DNA of 47,665 nucleotides, from the NCBI GenBank assembly GCA_958366705.1, contig CATXCB010000015.1, positions 1-47,665 of the forward strand. The letters run 5' to 3'. The notes beneath the pieces are model-generated. The model was not told where the DNA came from. It did no database searches and saw only the letters and a program-made list of their open reading frames with translations. The translations under genes and the position numbers were made by a program. Shown piece by piece: positions 1 through 7,591 of this stretch (position 1 is the stretch's first letter; each line of letters opens with the position of its first letter). This DNA is from an uncultured bacterium. GTDB lineage: Bacteria; Cyanobacteriota; Vampirovibrionia; Gastranaerophilales; Gastranaerophilaceae.

Positions 1-8
1 ATGATAAA

Positions 9-326
9 TCACTTTACTTCCTCCATCAGCTTTAGGGCTTGCTTTTCAAATTCCTTAAACTGTTTATCATCCATATTTAAAACGATCCTGATATAATCCC
101 ATAAAGTAGTATATGTATTTATCCAAATAGTGTCTTGAATTACTCCAATATCTTTATGATTTGCAATAATTAGAGCTGAAAATATTGTTTTTATATTTTC
201 TTCCAACTCATTAACACGAGCTTGGGCAGTTTCTAATTGTTCAATTATTGATTCAAAATCTTTTGTAGATATTGCAGTTCTTTGACCTGTGTATAGAAGT
301 TCTTTAATTTTTTCTATTTTATCCAT
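9..326 (-). CDS. Hypothetical phage protein with coiled-coil N-terminal half
   Basis: A 105-residue protein I do not recognise. Residues about 25 to 50 are rich in E, Q and L with heptad-like spacing, suggesting a short coiled coil. The C-terminal third is acidic and ends in a charged helix. No Cys pairs, membrane segment or catalytic motif is seen. It overlaps the upstream Cys-rich gene by 8 bases, so the two are probably translationally coupled in the leftward early operon. Confidence 0.6.
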   Translation of the reverse strand: MDKIEKIKELLYTGQRTAISTKDFESIIEQLETAQARVNELEENIKTIFSALIIANHKDIGVIQDTIWINTYTTLWDYIRIVLNMDDKQFKEFEKQALKLMEEVK

Positions 327-753
327 TCTTCCCGTCCTTAGTTTTACTGATTATATTGAGTATTTCATCGGCCTCACAAGCATCACATCCAAATGAACAT
401 AATTTGTAAGCGTTTAATATTTTTGTGGCTATTTCCGCAATATCATCAAGTGCTTGCTTGTATTGAGATATCATCAAATCCTTTGGATTTTCATACAATT
501 TTGGCATTTTATCTTTATCTGTTAGGATAATTTGTTTTCCTGCCAATATATCAACAACGTCTTTATATTTTTTTAATCTTTCACATTCTACAGTCTTGCA
601 GAAGAGTTGTTTAAAATCACAATTATAGCATTCACTACATTCTACACAATCATATCCATTTTCTACAAAAGCGTAAGATAAACAACATAAACCTTCTTTG
701 TAAAATCTACATTTGCTTACTTCAACACCGTTAAGTATTATCTCATTGGTCAT
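319..753 (-). CDS. Cys-rich phage protein, member of an in-element paralog family
   Basis: A 144-residue protein with about a dozen cysteines. One cluster lies within residues 14 to 57 (CxxCxxCYNC-like spacing) and a second is near residues 118 to 126 (CSFGCDAC), suggesting bound metal. The middle carries KTVECERLKKY and a later YKQALDDI, and the C terminus has a hydrophobic DEILNII helix. The same order of elements recurs in the proteins at 1399-1692 and 2256-2747. The function is unknown. It overlaps the next upstream gene by 4 bases. Confidence 0.65.
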   Translation of the reverse strand: MTNEIILNGVEVSKCRFYKEGLCCLSYAFVENGYDCVECSECYNCDFKQLFCKTVECERLKKYKDVVDILAGKQIILTDKDKMPKLYENPKDLMISQYKQALDDIAEIATKILNAYKLCSFGCDACEADEILNIISKTKDGKNG

Positions 754-1019
754 TCATACCGCCTTTTTATTTGTTTTATTATTGCCTGTTTTGCTTTTAT
801 TTGTTGTTCTTTTCTATAAAGTTTAATATTTGCACTAAGAACGTTTGTATTTATTTCATATTTTTCACAAAGTAATGCTTTAAGTGCAGCATTTTCACTT
901 AATAAAGCTTGATTTTGTAAATTCAACTCATCATTTCTTTTTCCCTTTTTTCGACATTCTCTTTTTAAATTTTCATATTTTTTTGTCAATTCAACTAATT
1001 CAGTAATAGCTTTGGACAT
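750..1019 (-). CDS. Small basic coiled-coil phage protein
   Basis: An 89-residue protein, almost entirely predicted helix, with heptad-like L/N repeats across residues 5 to 55 (LKRECRKK, LLSENAALKALL) followed by a Lys-rich tail. It begins inside the 3' end of the HNH gene (20-base overlap) and its stop overlaps the next start. It could be an oligomerising or DNA-binding accessory protein, but nothing specific supports either. Confidence 0.6.
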   Translation of the reverse strand: MSKAITELVELTKKYENLKRECRKKGKRNDELNLQNQALLSENAALKALLCEKYEINTNVLSANIKLYRKEQQIKAKQAIIKQIKRRYE

Positions 1020-1395
1020 TATGAACCTCTTTGTTTGCTAATAATTGATTCCTTGTTTCTTTTCGTGTCTTTTTACGATGCTCTTTATCATAGTTATTGT
1101 GACATTTTTGACACAATGCACGTAAATTTAATGGATCGTTATTTGTCGGATCATGATCTAAATGTGCAATTGTCAACACAATTTTAAATGGCTTTTTATT
1201 TATAAAATCCGTTAATAACTTTAGATCCGATATCTGATGTCTTTCATAAAATTTTCCATCAACATCTCTATAACCTACACTATGATTTTGAACTCCACAA
1301 AATTCGCATTTATTTTGAGCTCTTAATAGTATTTGTTCTCTAATTTCTTTCCAATTTTTTGGATAGAGTTTTTTATTTTCAGGCTTTATTGGCAT
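1000..1395 (-). CDS. HNH endonuclease family protein
   Basis: A 131-residue protein with the full HNH layout. There is a CEFCG zinc pair at about residue 31, then AHLDHDPTNNDPLNL at about 77 to 91 supplying the His/Asn core, and CQKCHNNYD at about 95. Proteins of this kind nick or cut DNA. In phages they occur as terminase-associated nickases or as free-standing homing-like nucleases. Here it lies among early genes and not beside a visible terminase, so its role is open. The start has a weak ribosome site and nearly abuts the gene at 1399. Confidence 0.85.
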   Translation of the reverse strand: MPIKPENKKLYPKNWKEIREQILLRAQNKCEFCGVQNHSVGYRDVDGKFYERHQISDLKLLTDFINKKPFKIVLTIAHLDHDPTNNDPLNLRALCQKCHNNYDKEHRKKTRKETRNQLLANKEVHNVQSYY

Positions 1396-1398
1396 GAA

Positions 1399-1692
1399 TT
1401 ATTCTCCTTTTTTAGTAGAAACATTATTACCTCTAGCTAATCTAATAATGTCTTTAATTTCAGATTCGATACAAAAAATATTAAATAGTGATGTTTTTGT
1501 TGTATCTTGTGATTTAAAATAATTCTCAATTTTCTCAAGAACTTGCTCATATTTCGCGCATTTATTTTCTAACTGCGCGATCAAACAATCTTTTTGTTCT
1601 GTCTTTTTCCCTGAGCACCAACATTCACGTACTGTGCAAATGTGTTCGTAGTTATGTGTGTTGTATTTAGAGTACTTGCATTTACTCATCAT
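1399..1692 (-). CDS. Cys-containing phage protein, paralog of the genes at 319 and 2256
   Basis: A 97-residue protein. The N terminus has spaced Cys and His residues (CKYSKYNTHNYEHICTVREC), followed by ENKCAKYEQVLEKIENY and a C-terminal IKDIIRLAR helix. The CAKYEQVLEKIE and DII..A elements align in order with those of the proteins at 319 and 2256, so the three look like diverged copies. The ribosome site AAAGGA lies 6 bases before the first of two adjacent ATG codons, supporting this start. Function unknown. Confidence 0.6.
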   Translation of the reverse strand: MMSKCKYSKYNTHNYEHICTVRECWCSGKKTEQKDCLIAQLENKCAKYEQVLEKIENYFKSQDTTKTSLFNIFCIESEIKDIIRLARGNNVSTKKGE

Positions 1693-1705
1693 TCACCGTC
1701 CTTTG

Positions 1706-2266
1706 CTACCAACCATAAATGACTAATATATATTTGTCCCAATCAATCATTTTATAACAATGAATTAAATTAAATAATTCATATTCATAACTCCAATAAT
1801 CATTCAGTTTATATTTATTTTTTGGATTTATTAAATATTTTCTCCAAAGGAATTTACTTTTTACATATTCCTTCAATTTTACTTCTATTGGATTAGAGTC
1901 AAATTTATCATCTTTTAAGCCTAACAACCTTTTCCAATAATTTACAGTTCTTAATTTATAGCATCTTATAAGAAACATTAAATCTCTTTTTGTTAATAAA
2001 TTAAATCCGTGTTCATGTTTATGACAATGTTTTTTTATAATTTCAAATGAAGGAACTAATTCCACTGGTATATTAGATTTTTTACTCTCTAATCTAAAAC
2101 CCTCTTCTGAATATTTACCTAATTCAGAAATTTCTGTTCCGAATTTTTTTACTAAATCATATATTCCCCAATAACCCTCCTCATCTTCTAATTGTTTTAA
2201 AACTTCATTATCGATCTTTTTAAATTTATCTTTTTCTATAATTGCTAAATAGTGTCTATAACCCAT
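1706..2266 (-). CDS. Hypothetical phage protein
   Basis: A 186-residue protein starting MGYRHYLAIIEK, rich in Lys, Tyr and Trp with no clear membrane segment. A CHKHEHG stretch near residue 80 could bind metal but is isolated. The first 60 residues resemble the kind of phage protein that begins with a short beta-strand and a YWGIYDL helix, but I cannot name a family. It overlaps the downstream start of the 2256-2747 gene by 11 bases, consistent with a single operon. Confidence 0.6.
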   Translation of the reverse strand: MGYRHYLAIIEKDKFKKIDNEVLKQLEDEEGYWGIYDLVKKFGTEISELGKYSEEGFRLESKKSNIPVELVPSFEIIKKHCHKHEHGFNLLTKRDLMFLIRCYKLRTVNYWKRLLGLKDDKFDSNPIEVKLKEYVKSKFLWRKYLINPKNKYKLNDYWSYEYELFNLIHCYKMIDWDKYILVIYGW

Positions 2267-2747
2267 TATTATTCTCCTTTGCTTTGCGAATAATGTCTAA
2301 AATATGTTCTTTTGTGCATTTCAAACATTCTTCATAATCATCACATCCACACTCTTGACTTTCACAATAAATATCTTCTTTTAGCTCTTTTTCAATCACA
2401 TCAAGTGCTTGCTTGCCAAACTGGTATTGTTTTTTTTGCTTTTTTAAATTATTTGAACAAGTTAAAAAACATTTTTTTAAATGTTTATTTTCATTTTTAA
2501 GATCTTCTAAAACATATGTTACTTCTAACCATTTATCTCTAAATCTAGTTCGTTCTTTACAAACTAATTCGAAAGATTGTTTATAATTTAATTTTTCTAT
2601 TTTCAACTTCTCGCATTCAGCAGTCTTGCGGGAGAGTTGTTCTAAAACATCTGTTTGTCCCTCTATACAATTAAGTTCATAACATTCAGATGTATTTTTC
2701 TTTTTACAATCTTTTTTACATTCAAATTTTATCGCTTTATCTGTCAC
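2256..2747 (-). CDS. Cys-rich coiled-coil phage protein, paralog of the genes at 319 and 1399
   Basis: A 163-residue protein with three parts. The N terminus is Cys-rich (CKKDCKKKNTSECYELNC), the middle is a long coiled coil (KTAECEKLKIE to about residue 115), and the C-terminal Cys cluster (CESQECGCDDYEECLKC) ends in HILDIIRKAKENN. KTAECEKLK corresponds to KTVECERLK in the protein at 319, and QALDVIEKEL to QALDDIAEI there. This suggests gene duplication within the element. Two Cys clusters flanking a coiled coil suggest a dimer with metal-binding ends; the function is unknown. Confidence 0.65.
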   Translation of the reverse strand: MTDKAIKFECKKDCKKKNTSECYELNCIEGQTDVLEQLSRKTAECEKLKIEKLNYKQSFELVCKERTRFRDKWLEVTYVLEDLKNENKHLKKCFLTCSNNLKKQKKQYQFGKQALDVIEKELKEDIYCESQECGCDDYEECLKCTKEHILDIIRKAKENNNGL

Positions 2748-3250
2748 TACATGAATCCTTCCATCATTAAAGATATATAATCAGCATGCTCAATTTGGCT
2801 TTCATTTCGTTTTAGAAAATGGTTTTCTGATTGAATTGTCACATCTAACATTGGCTGTTTGCATTTCTTACAATAAGCAAAACCATTAGAGGAAATTATA
2901 ATATCTTTGACACCTAATTCCTTGTGGCAAAACAAACACTTAATCTTTTCCTCATTAGTATTTTGTTTTCCTTTTTCACTGCCAGTAAAATCTTTATATT
3001 TCATATTAACCATTTGTTGGCCAGTCTTGGTAGTACCACACAAAACCACCTCACAATATAATTTTTCATTATCTGCATAATGAATAGCAATGATATCCCC
3101 GGGTTTTAGTTTTACCGTTCCTTTTTCAAACCAATAATTCGTAATTCCGTACTCTTCTAAGGTCCCTTCATCCATATAGCCTTGAAGTTCTTCTCTCAAA
3201 CCTTCATTAAATTTTATATCTGTATTTATTATTACTTTTGGATTTTTCAT
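2747..3250 (-). CDS. Phage protein with C-terminal zinc ribbon
   Basis: A 167-residue protein. The first 90 residues appear beta-rich (TVKLKPGDIIAIHYAD, YCEVVLCGTT). A CLFCHKEL then CKKCKQPM pair at about residues 105 to 130 forms a probable zinc ribbon. Adjoins the gene at 2256 with a one-base overlap of stop and start. A nucleic-acid-binding role is plausible from the ribbon but not shown. Confidence 0.6.
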   Translation of the reverse strand: MKNPKVIINTDIKFNEGLREELQGYMDEGTLEEYGITNYWFEKGTVKLKPGDIIAIHYADNEKLYCEVVLCGTTKTGQQMVNMKYKDFTGSEKGKQNTNEEKIKCLFCHKELGVKDIIISSNGFAYCKKCKQPMLDVTIQSENHFLKRNESQIEHADYISLMMEGFM

Positions 3251-3262
3251 ATTTTCTCCTAT

Positions 3263-3511
3263 CTAAAATGGTATCTCATCTTCAAAACGTTTAATTACTT
3301 GCAAAACTTCGACTTGCCTAACATTCTTTAATCCTAATAGCCGTAATGCTTCCTTTTCAGCACTTTTAAAATTGTGATGAATAACACGAGGCTTTGTTCC
3401 TTCAGGGACATAAACATAATATTCTTCATTTAACTGAAGATGTGTTAAAAACTCAGCAATATTACATAATACTAAACCCATTTTGGCTAAAACTTTAATA
3501 AAAAAATTCAT
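3263..3511 (-). CDS. Small phage protein with PEGTKPxVIHH segment
   Basis: An 82-residue protein with an amphipathic N-terminal helix followed by YVYVPEGTKPRVIHH, a SAEKEALRLL helix and a VEVLQVI strand. Short domains with this strand-helix-strand order, carrying a KPxVxH element and a helix ending in EAxRL, recur in phage early regions. No biochemical role is known to me. A ribosome site (AGGAG) precedes the ATG. Confidence 0.55.
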   Translation of the reverse strand: MNFFIKVLAKMGLVLCNIAEFLTHLQLNEEYYVYVPEGTKPRVIHHNFKSAEKEALRLLGLKNVRQVEVLQVIKRFEDEIPF

Positions 3512-3523
3512 TTGTTCTCCTTT

Positions 3524-4207
3524 CTAAGTTGGGTCTTTAACCCTGAAATTATAAAAATCTTTTTTATTAACTTGCTGTATTTCCTCTTCAATAGACTTCA
3601 GCCAGGTTTTTATGCTCTGCGAGGGAGCATCAAATTCAATAGGTTTGATTCCGCCTACCCAAGTAATATATTGCCTGTCTCCGTCATCCCAATTCCAAGC
3701 TAAATAAATAACTTCATTTTCGGGGTTAAAATAAAGTTCTATCTCATCTTTAATAAAGCTAGAACATTGTGCTATTAAATTAATTAATAAATTTATCATT
3801 GGTTTTAAAAATTTTTCATAATTTATTGCTATAATACGGTCCTCAAGCTCCCCATCAAAAATAAATGTAATCCCATCAATTTCAAAGCTACAACGCCTTG
3901 ATTTTTTTACTTCTCCTTTATTGACTTTTTCAAAAAATGTTTCTGTCTCCGAAATAATTTTATCCAAATTAGCTTTAGTATTTTCAGCTAAATCTATACA
4001 TCTAAAACTATCTATTTCATAACTAACAAAATTAGATTTACTAAATATTTCCGTGCGTTTTTTATAAGAAACATTTTCTAATTCAGGTTTTATAAGTTTT
4101 CCATTCGTAAACCAACCCTCTGTAAATGCATAACATTTTTCTTGGTCTTGAGGCTCTTTTACATACCAATAAAATTTATCTGCAGTTAAATAATTTTTAT
4201 TATTCAT
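3524..4207 (-). CDS. Hypothetical phage protein, about 227 residues
   Basis: The start is set at the ATG giving MNNKNYLTADKF, because AGGAG lies 8 bases upstream of it. A longer frame begins with TTG and contains that ribosome site inside its codons. The protein is acidic and rich in aromatic residues, with an FEIDGITFIFDGELED strand-like stretch mid-protein and YLAWNWDDGDRQYITWVGG towards the end, suggesting a compact beta-rich domain. I recognise no family. Confidence 0.6.
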   Translation of the reverse strand: MNNKNYLTADKFYWYVKEPQDQEKCYAFTEGWFTNGKLIKPELENVSYKKRTEIFSKSNFVSYEIDSFRCIDLAENTKANLDKIISETETFFEKVNKGEVKKSRRCSFEIDGITFIFDGELEDRIIAINYEKFLKPMINLLINLIAQCSSFIKDEIELYFNPENEVIYLAWNWDDGDRQYITWVGGIKPIEFDAPSQSIKTWLKSIEEEIQQVNKKDFYNFRVKDPT

Positions 4208-4228
4208 TATTAATACTCCTATTTTCAA

Positions 4229-4429
4229 TCAAATCCTATGCCATAACTCGTTAGCTTTATCCTGGATATCACCAGGAAGATCATCCCTTTTTGAAACACT
4301 ATATAGAAAATCCTCAATCTCTATTAAATTTGAAATTTCTATTTTGATATTTTCAAATTGTTCATAAATTTTATCCAATTTATTGTCTATATCATTTACC
4401 GTTTTTAGAATTTCATTTTTTTCAACCAT
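4229..4429 (-). CDS. Short coiled-coil phage protein
   Basis: A 66-residue protein whose first 40 residues form heptads of I and L (VNDIDNKLDKIYEQFENI), typical of a short oligomerising coiled coil, followed by a helical tail. It overlaps the gene at 4422 by 8 bases. Function unknown. Confidence 0.5.
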   Translation of the reverse strand: MVEKNEILKTVNDIDNKLDKIYEQFENIKIEISNLIEIEDFLYSVSKRDDLPGDIQDKANELWHRI

Positions 4430-4724
4430 TTTTGTCTCCTGTTTTTATTCTCTCTAAATGCAAAGTTTTTAAATATTCATTACTCTCTGTTCTATGCAGA
4501 TTTAAACATAATTCAATTCGCTCTGAGAGCCACCTATAAAATGGTTCCATATTAGCTTTACCTTGTGGAATTTTTTTCTCAAAAACTGTAAAATTCCAAC
4601 TTTCTTCAAAAGCCAAATTAAAATCTTTGTATTTATCAATCCAACAGTGCCATTCTCTATTTTCAAAATAATTTTTACTTTTAAGAAAAATTTCAGTAAT
4701 CTGTTCTTCAATACTTTTTTCCAT
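4422..4724 (-). CDS. Hypothetical phage protein
   Basis: A 100-residue protein, charged and Trp/Phe-rich (YFENREWHCWIDKYKDF, PFYRWLSERIELC) with no recognisable motif. A second frame through the same region is an overlapping shadow. This frame is preferred because its stop and start interlock with neighbours on the same strand and AGGAG precedes its ATG. Confidence 0.5.
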   Translation of the reverse strand: MEKSIEEQITEIFLKSKNYFENREWHCWIDKYKDFNLAFEESWNFTVFEKKIPQGKANMEPFYRWLSERIELCLNLHRTESNEYLKTLHLERIKTGDKNG

Positions 4725-4756
4725 TAAAATATACTCCTGTATATATTTTTTGATAC

Positions 4757-4969
4757 CTAATTATATTCATTTTCTAATTCTTCTAAATCGCAATTCTTAT
4801 CGACTATATAAATAGATGCGCCGCATTTTTCACATAAAAAATTTGTAAAATGTTCCGTATACCACCTATGCTGCATCAATGAATCTTGTTTACATGCCGG
4901 ACATTTATATAACTCAATAGTGGTATCAAACATATTTTCAAATTCAGTTTTTATAATATGTTTTTTCAC
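4757..4969 (-). CDS. Small zinc-ribbon phage protein
   Basis: About 70 residues with CPACKQ and CEKCGAS pairs about 25 residues apart, a classical four-Cys zinc ribbon, followed by an acidic tail. I place the start at the GTG one base after the upstream stop codon because AGGTGG precedes it. The longer ATG start at 4993 lies inside the upstream gene and has no ribosome site. Likely DNA- or RNA-binding; otherwise unknown. Confidence 0.5.
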   Translation of the reverse strand: MKKHIIKTEFENMFDTTIELYKCPACKQDSLMQHRWYTEHFTNFLCEKCGASIYIVDKNCDLEELENEYN

Positions 4970-4970
4970 C

Positions 4971-5498
4971 TTACCACCTAACCTTCCAACCATTCACTTG
5001 CTGTTCATATGTAAACCCGGCTTTTTTCAATTCATCAATAACCTCATCTTCCAATTCGCCCAATAAAAAAATCTCATACTTACCTTTTTCTATTGCATTT
5101 TTAATAGCTTTTTCCACTGCTGCTATTCTTTGCTTTATATGATTGCTATCAGACTTATTACGAGCATTTTGAGCACTGATCATACTAACCTCTCTTTCAA
5201 TAAAATTTTTCCAATTAAATAAAACTTCGTCTAATTCAATCCCATATTTTTCTTTAAAATTAGATATTCTTGCATGAGCATCATCATGCATGTTTTTATG
5301 CATAATTATCAACTTCTGCAAATGCGCAACCATAATATACTTCTCTGGATTGTTCTGTTCCCATTGAGTTGGAATAAAATGGTGCAGTTGATTCGGATAA
5401 TCCCACCTGTCAGGCTTTTGAATCTGAATCAACTGACCTTTTTTGTGTATAAAACAGGGATATGTTGATAATTCATATTTTATATCTCTTTTTCGCAT
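4971..5498 (-). CDS. HNH-like phage protein
   Basis: A 175-residue protein. Residues about 37 to 80 carry LHHFIPTQW, then MVAHLQKLIIMHKNMHDDAH, an arrangement of paired His and an H..MH segment that resembles HNH nucleases in which the zinc cysteines are absent. The C-terminal 60 residues are a helix-rich tail ending in a GELEDEVIDELKKAGF module. The catalytic assignment is tentative. It overlaps the 69-residue gene upstream by one base. Confidence 0.5.
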   Translation of the reverse strand: MRKRDIKYELSTYPCFIHKKGQLIQIQKPDRWDYPNQLHHFIPTQWEQNNPEKYIMVAHLQKLIIMHKNMHDDAHARISNFKEKYGIELDEVLFNWKNFIEREVSMISAQNARNKSDSNHIKQRIAAVEKAIKNAIEKGKYEIFLLGELEDEVIDELKKAGFTYEQQVNGWKVRW

Positions 5499-5707
5499 TA
5501 CTTTTCATTTTCCGGTTTAGATATTTCTAATTTTTTAATCACGTCAAATAAATCAACTTTTGTACCAAAGTTCGCAATAAATTTAACATCTTTTTCCTCA
5601 TCAATTCCTTGCGCAGCTCCAATATAAACATTCCCTGATGGAGTTTTTACAATACCAACAGGGAAAAAAGAGCCACTAAACCAATATCTTTTATATTCTT
5701 GTTCCAA
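5498..5707 (-). CDS. Small hypothetical phage protein
   Basis: A 69-residue protein with an N-terminal half that looks beta-rich (YWFSGSFFPVGIVKTPSGN) and a helical tail. No motif recognised. Packed between neighbours without a gap, so it is very likely translated as part of the same leftward operon. Confidence 0.5.
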   Translation of the reverse strand: MEQEYKRYWFSGSFFPVGIVKTPSGNVYIGAAQGIDEEKDVKFIANFGTKVDLFDVIKKLEISKPENEK

Positions 5708-5708
5708 T

Positions 5709-6074
5709 TTAAATACTCCCTTCTATTTCATAAGGATTAAGTTTTTTACAAATTTCAAGAGCCTTTTCATAATTTTTATTTTCTAAATAAGTTTGAATCT
5801 TAATTACATTCGAAATTATATTTGAATTTTCTTTTTTTACACTCAAACTAGACTTAGCAAGCATTATAATTTCTTTAGGTTCAAAGCCTTTGAAATATGG
5901 GTCTTTAAATAAATTAATTGTCTTACAACTATCTAAATATTGTTCTCTTACTGCATTATAACTACCTTGCAAACAACGATATAATTTCAATTGTCTTAAT
6001 GTCTCGTCGCCAATTTCAGATTTTAAAAAATCAGTCATTTCTTCTATCTTAGTTATAACTTCTTGTAGTTCCAT
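5709..6074 (-). CDS. Hypothetical helical phage protein
   Basis: A 121-residue protein, mostly helical, with charged heptads at the N terminus (VITKIEEMTDFLKSEI) and in the last 40 residues. One CKTINLF and one CKKLNPY cysteine; no metal cluster. It sits directly downstream of the SSB gene, a position often held by accessory recombination proteins, but no sequence feature supports that role. Confidence 0.5.
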   Translation of the reverse strand: MELQEVITKIEEMTDFLKSEIGDETLRQLKLYRCLQGSYNAVREQYLDSCKTINLFKDPYFKGFEPKEIIMLAKSSLSVKKENSNIISNVIKIQTYLENKNYEKALEICKKLNPYEIEGSI

Positions 6075-6082
6075 ATACCCTC

Positions 6083-6421
6083 CTACTCAGTTTTAGGTTG
6101 TTTATATTCGAATTTTGTATATTTTTTCACAATAAAATTGCAATACTCTTTTCCTTCTTGTGATTGCCCAATTTTAAATAATCCCCATATTCCAACCTTG
6201 GATCCTTTGGGGCAATTTGCAAAAAATTTCATTGCAAAATCTGTGCCATACACCCTACAATTAAGCCAGTCAGGAGTATCATCTTTATTTACTTTTAGTG
6301 GTATTGAAAACGAAACATAGCAACTACCATCATCCTTAGTTGTTTTTTCGATTGAACTTACCCATCCTTCAAAGTATCTCAATTTTTGTTCATATTTTAA
6401 TAAGTTATCAAATATTGCCAT
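6083..6421 (-). CDS. ssb: Single-stranded DNA-binding protein (phage type)
   Basis: A 112-residue protein matching a minimal OB-fold SSB. It has a GWVSSIEKT first strand, YVSFSIPLKV with an aromatic residue suited to stacking, DWLNCRVYGTDFAMKFFAN as the conserved W..C..YG region, then KGSKVGIWGLFKIGQ and EYCNFIVKKY strands. It would coat single-stranded DNA during phage replication. It lacks the acidic DDIPF-like tail that chromosomal SSBs use to recruit partners, which is common in phage versions. It is the second gene of a leftward unit after the LuxR-type gene, one base apart. Confidence 0.85.
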   Translation of the reverse strand: MAIFDNLLKYEQKLRYFEGWVSSIEKTTKDDGSCYVSFSIPLKVNKDDTPDWLNCRVYGTDFAMKFFANCPKGSKVGIWGLFKIGQSQEGKEYCNFIVKKYTKFEYKQPKTE

Positions 6422-6422
6422 T

Positions 6423-6692
6423 TTATATTTTTCTCCTTTTCTCTTTAATCGTTTTATTGCTGTTTTTCATTTTTACTTTTTCGTTTCGGTTAAATTCTTT
6501 TACCAACAATTCCTGCAAAGAATTAACATGAAGCTTTAAAAATAAGTGATTCACATGCGTTCTAAGAGTTGAAAAAGTAACATTAAGAATTGCTGCACAT
6601 TCTTGATAATTATAACCACCCTTTAAAAGTTCTAAGATATCAAATTCTTTAGGTGTCAATTCCTCATCCATTGAATAATCAAATTCTTTCAT
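6423..6692 (-). CDS. Small LuxR/GerE-type HTH regulator
   Basis: An 89-residue protein consisting almost only of a LuxR-type helix-turn-helix. The family pattern ELTPKEFDILELLKGGYN, ECAAILNVTFSTLRTHV and NHLFLKLHVNS is clear at residues 10 to 62, followed by a Lys-rich tail. It lacks a receiver or ligand domain, so it may act by itself or be modulated through partners. It is first in the leftward unit containing ssb and is preceded by the promoter-like element at 6791-6838. Confidence 0.8.
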   Translation of the reverse strand: MKEFDYSMDEELTPKEFDILELLKGGYNYQECAAILNVTFSTLRTHVNHLFLKLHVNSLQELLVKEFNRNEKVKMKNSNKTIKEKRRKI

Positions 6693-6790
6693 TTTAAATT
6701 TTCCTTTTTATCAATTTATGCACTCTATTTTGTTTTTTATTTTCCCTTTATTTTCTTTTACTTGTTTCATCCTTTAAAATTGAAATTTTC

Positions 6791-6838
6791 ATTATAATAC
6801 CCATAGTCCAATCGGCCTTTTAAAAAAGAGCCGATTGG
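6791..6838 (-). promoter_or_regulatory. Candidate activator-dependent promoter with an inverted repeat upstream
   Basis: On the minus strand a perfect TATAAT (6791-6796) has no recognisable -35 box. Instead two perfect inverted 9-base half-sites, CCAATCGGC and GCCGATTGG (6830-6838 and 6808-6816 on the plus strand), lie 22 bases apart centre to centre, with one half over the -35 position. This is the layout expected for a dimeric activator. The NarL-type regulator encoded just upstream is the obvious candidate, by inference only. A hairpin function is possible, but no T-run follows, so it is not an intrinsic terminator. Confidence 0.5.
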
Positions 6839-6927
6839 CATCTATCATCTATCTATCAAAAATAATAGGATAATAGTATCTTTTTATACTGACTAAGGGG
6901 GTTTGGGGGGTTCCCTAAATCCCTGAT

Positions 6928-7548
6928 TTATACCAAACCACATTGAATAGCTTTTGCAACTGCCTGAGTTCGATCTTTAACTTCCATCTTTTCAATTATT
7001 TTTGATACATAATTCTTTACCGTAAAAGCACTTAAGAACAATTCTTTACCAATTTCAGTATTTGATAAACCTTTAGCCACCAATGTTAAAATTTCTTTTT
7101 CTCTTTCGGTTAACCTATAAGATTTTATATTGTGTTGTCGTGTTATTTGGTCTTGGAATACAGAAGTAATTAAATCTACAATATCGGAAGCTATAAATAA
7201 ATTTCCTTTTAATGTAGTTGCAATTACTCTAACAAACTCTTCCATTTTTAAATCTTTTAAAACATAAGTCGCACCAAGAGCTAAAACTTCTAGAACCTCG
7301 TTTTGTTGAGCCATGATAATAAACTTTATTGACTTAAATTTCATTTTCATTTCTCGAATAGTTGTTATTTCATCATCTGTTAATTCGACATCTATCAATA
7401 CTGCATCAGTTATTGAATTTTCTAAAAATTCCCAGCACTCAGATATGCTGCCAAAATCAACCACAGAATCGATTCCGTCAATTTGAGAAAGAGCACTTAC
7501 ATAAGCGCTTCTTGTTAATAAATAGTTTCCAATCAGACAAATTTTCAT
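6928..7548 (-). CDS. NarL/FixJ-family regulator with degenerate receiver domain
   Basis: A 206-residue protein with two domains. Residues 1 to about 120 fold like a receiver and keep the phosphoacceptor Asp53 (LIDVELTD) and Lys97 (YVLKDL). The acidic pair that normally binds magnesium after the first strand is replaced by GNY (residues 7 to 9). Residues about 140 to 206 are a canonical LuxR HTH (LTEREKEILTLVAKGLSNTE, FTVKNYVSKI). This suggests a pseudo-receiver that does not rely on normal phosphorylation. AGGAGG precedes the ATG. No kinase gene lies nearby. It is encoded inside the prophage, between the late-regulator-like gene and the ssb unit. Confidence 0.85.
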   Translation of the reverse strand: MKICLIGNYLLTRSAYVSALSQIDGIDSVVDFGSISECWEFLENSITDAVLIDVELTDDEITTIREMKMKFKSIKFIIMAQQNEVLEVLALGATYVLKDLKMEEFVRVIATTLKGNLFIASDIVDLITSVFQDQITRQHNIKSYRLTEREKEILTLVAKGLSNTEIGKELFLSAFTVKNYVSKIIEKMEVKDRTQAVAKAIQCGLV

Positions 7549-7591
7549 AAATACCTCCTTTTATATGCCTGATTTTCAAAACTATTTTTTT

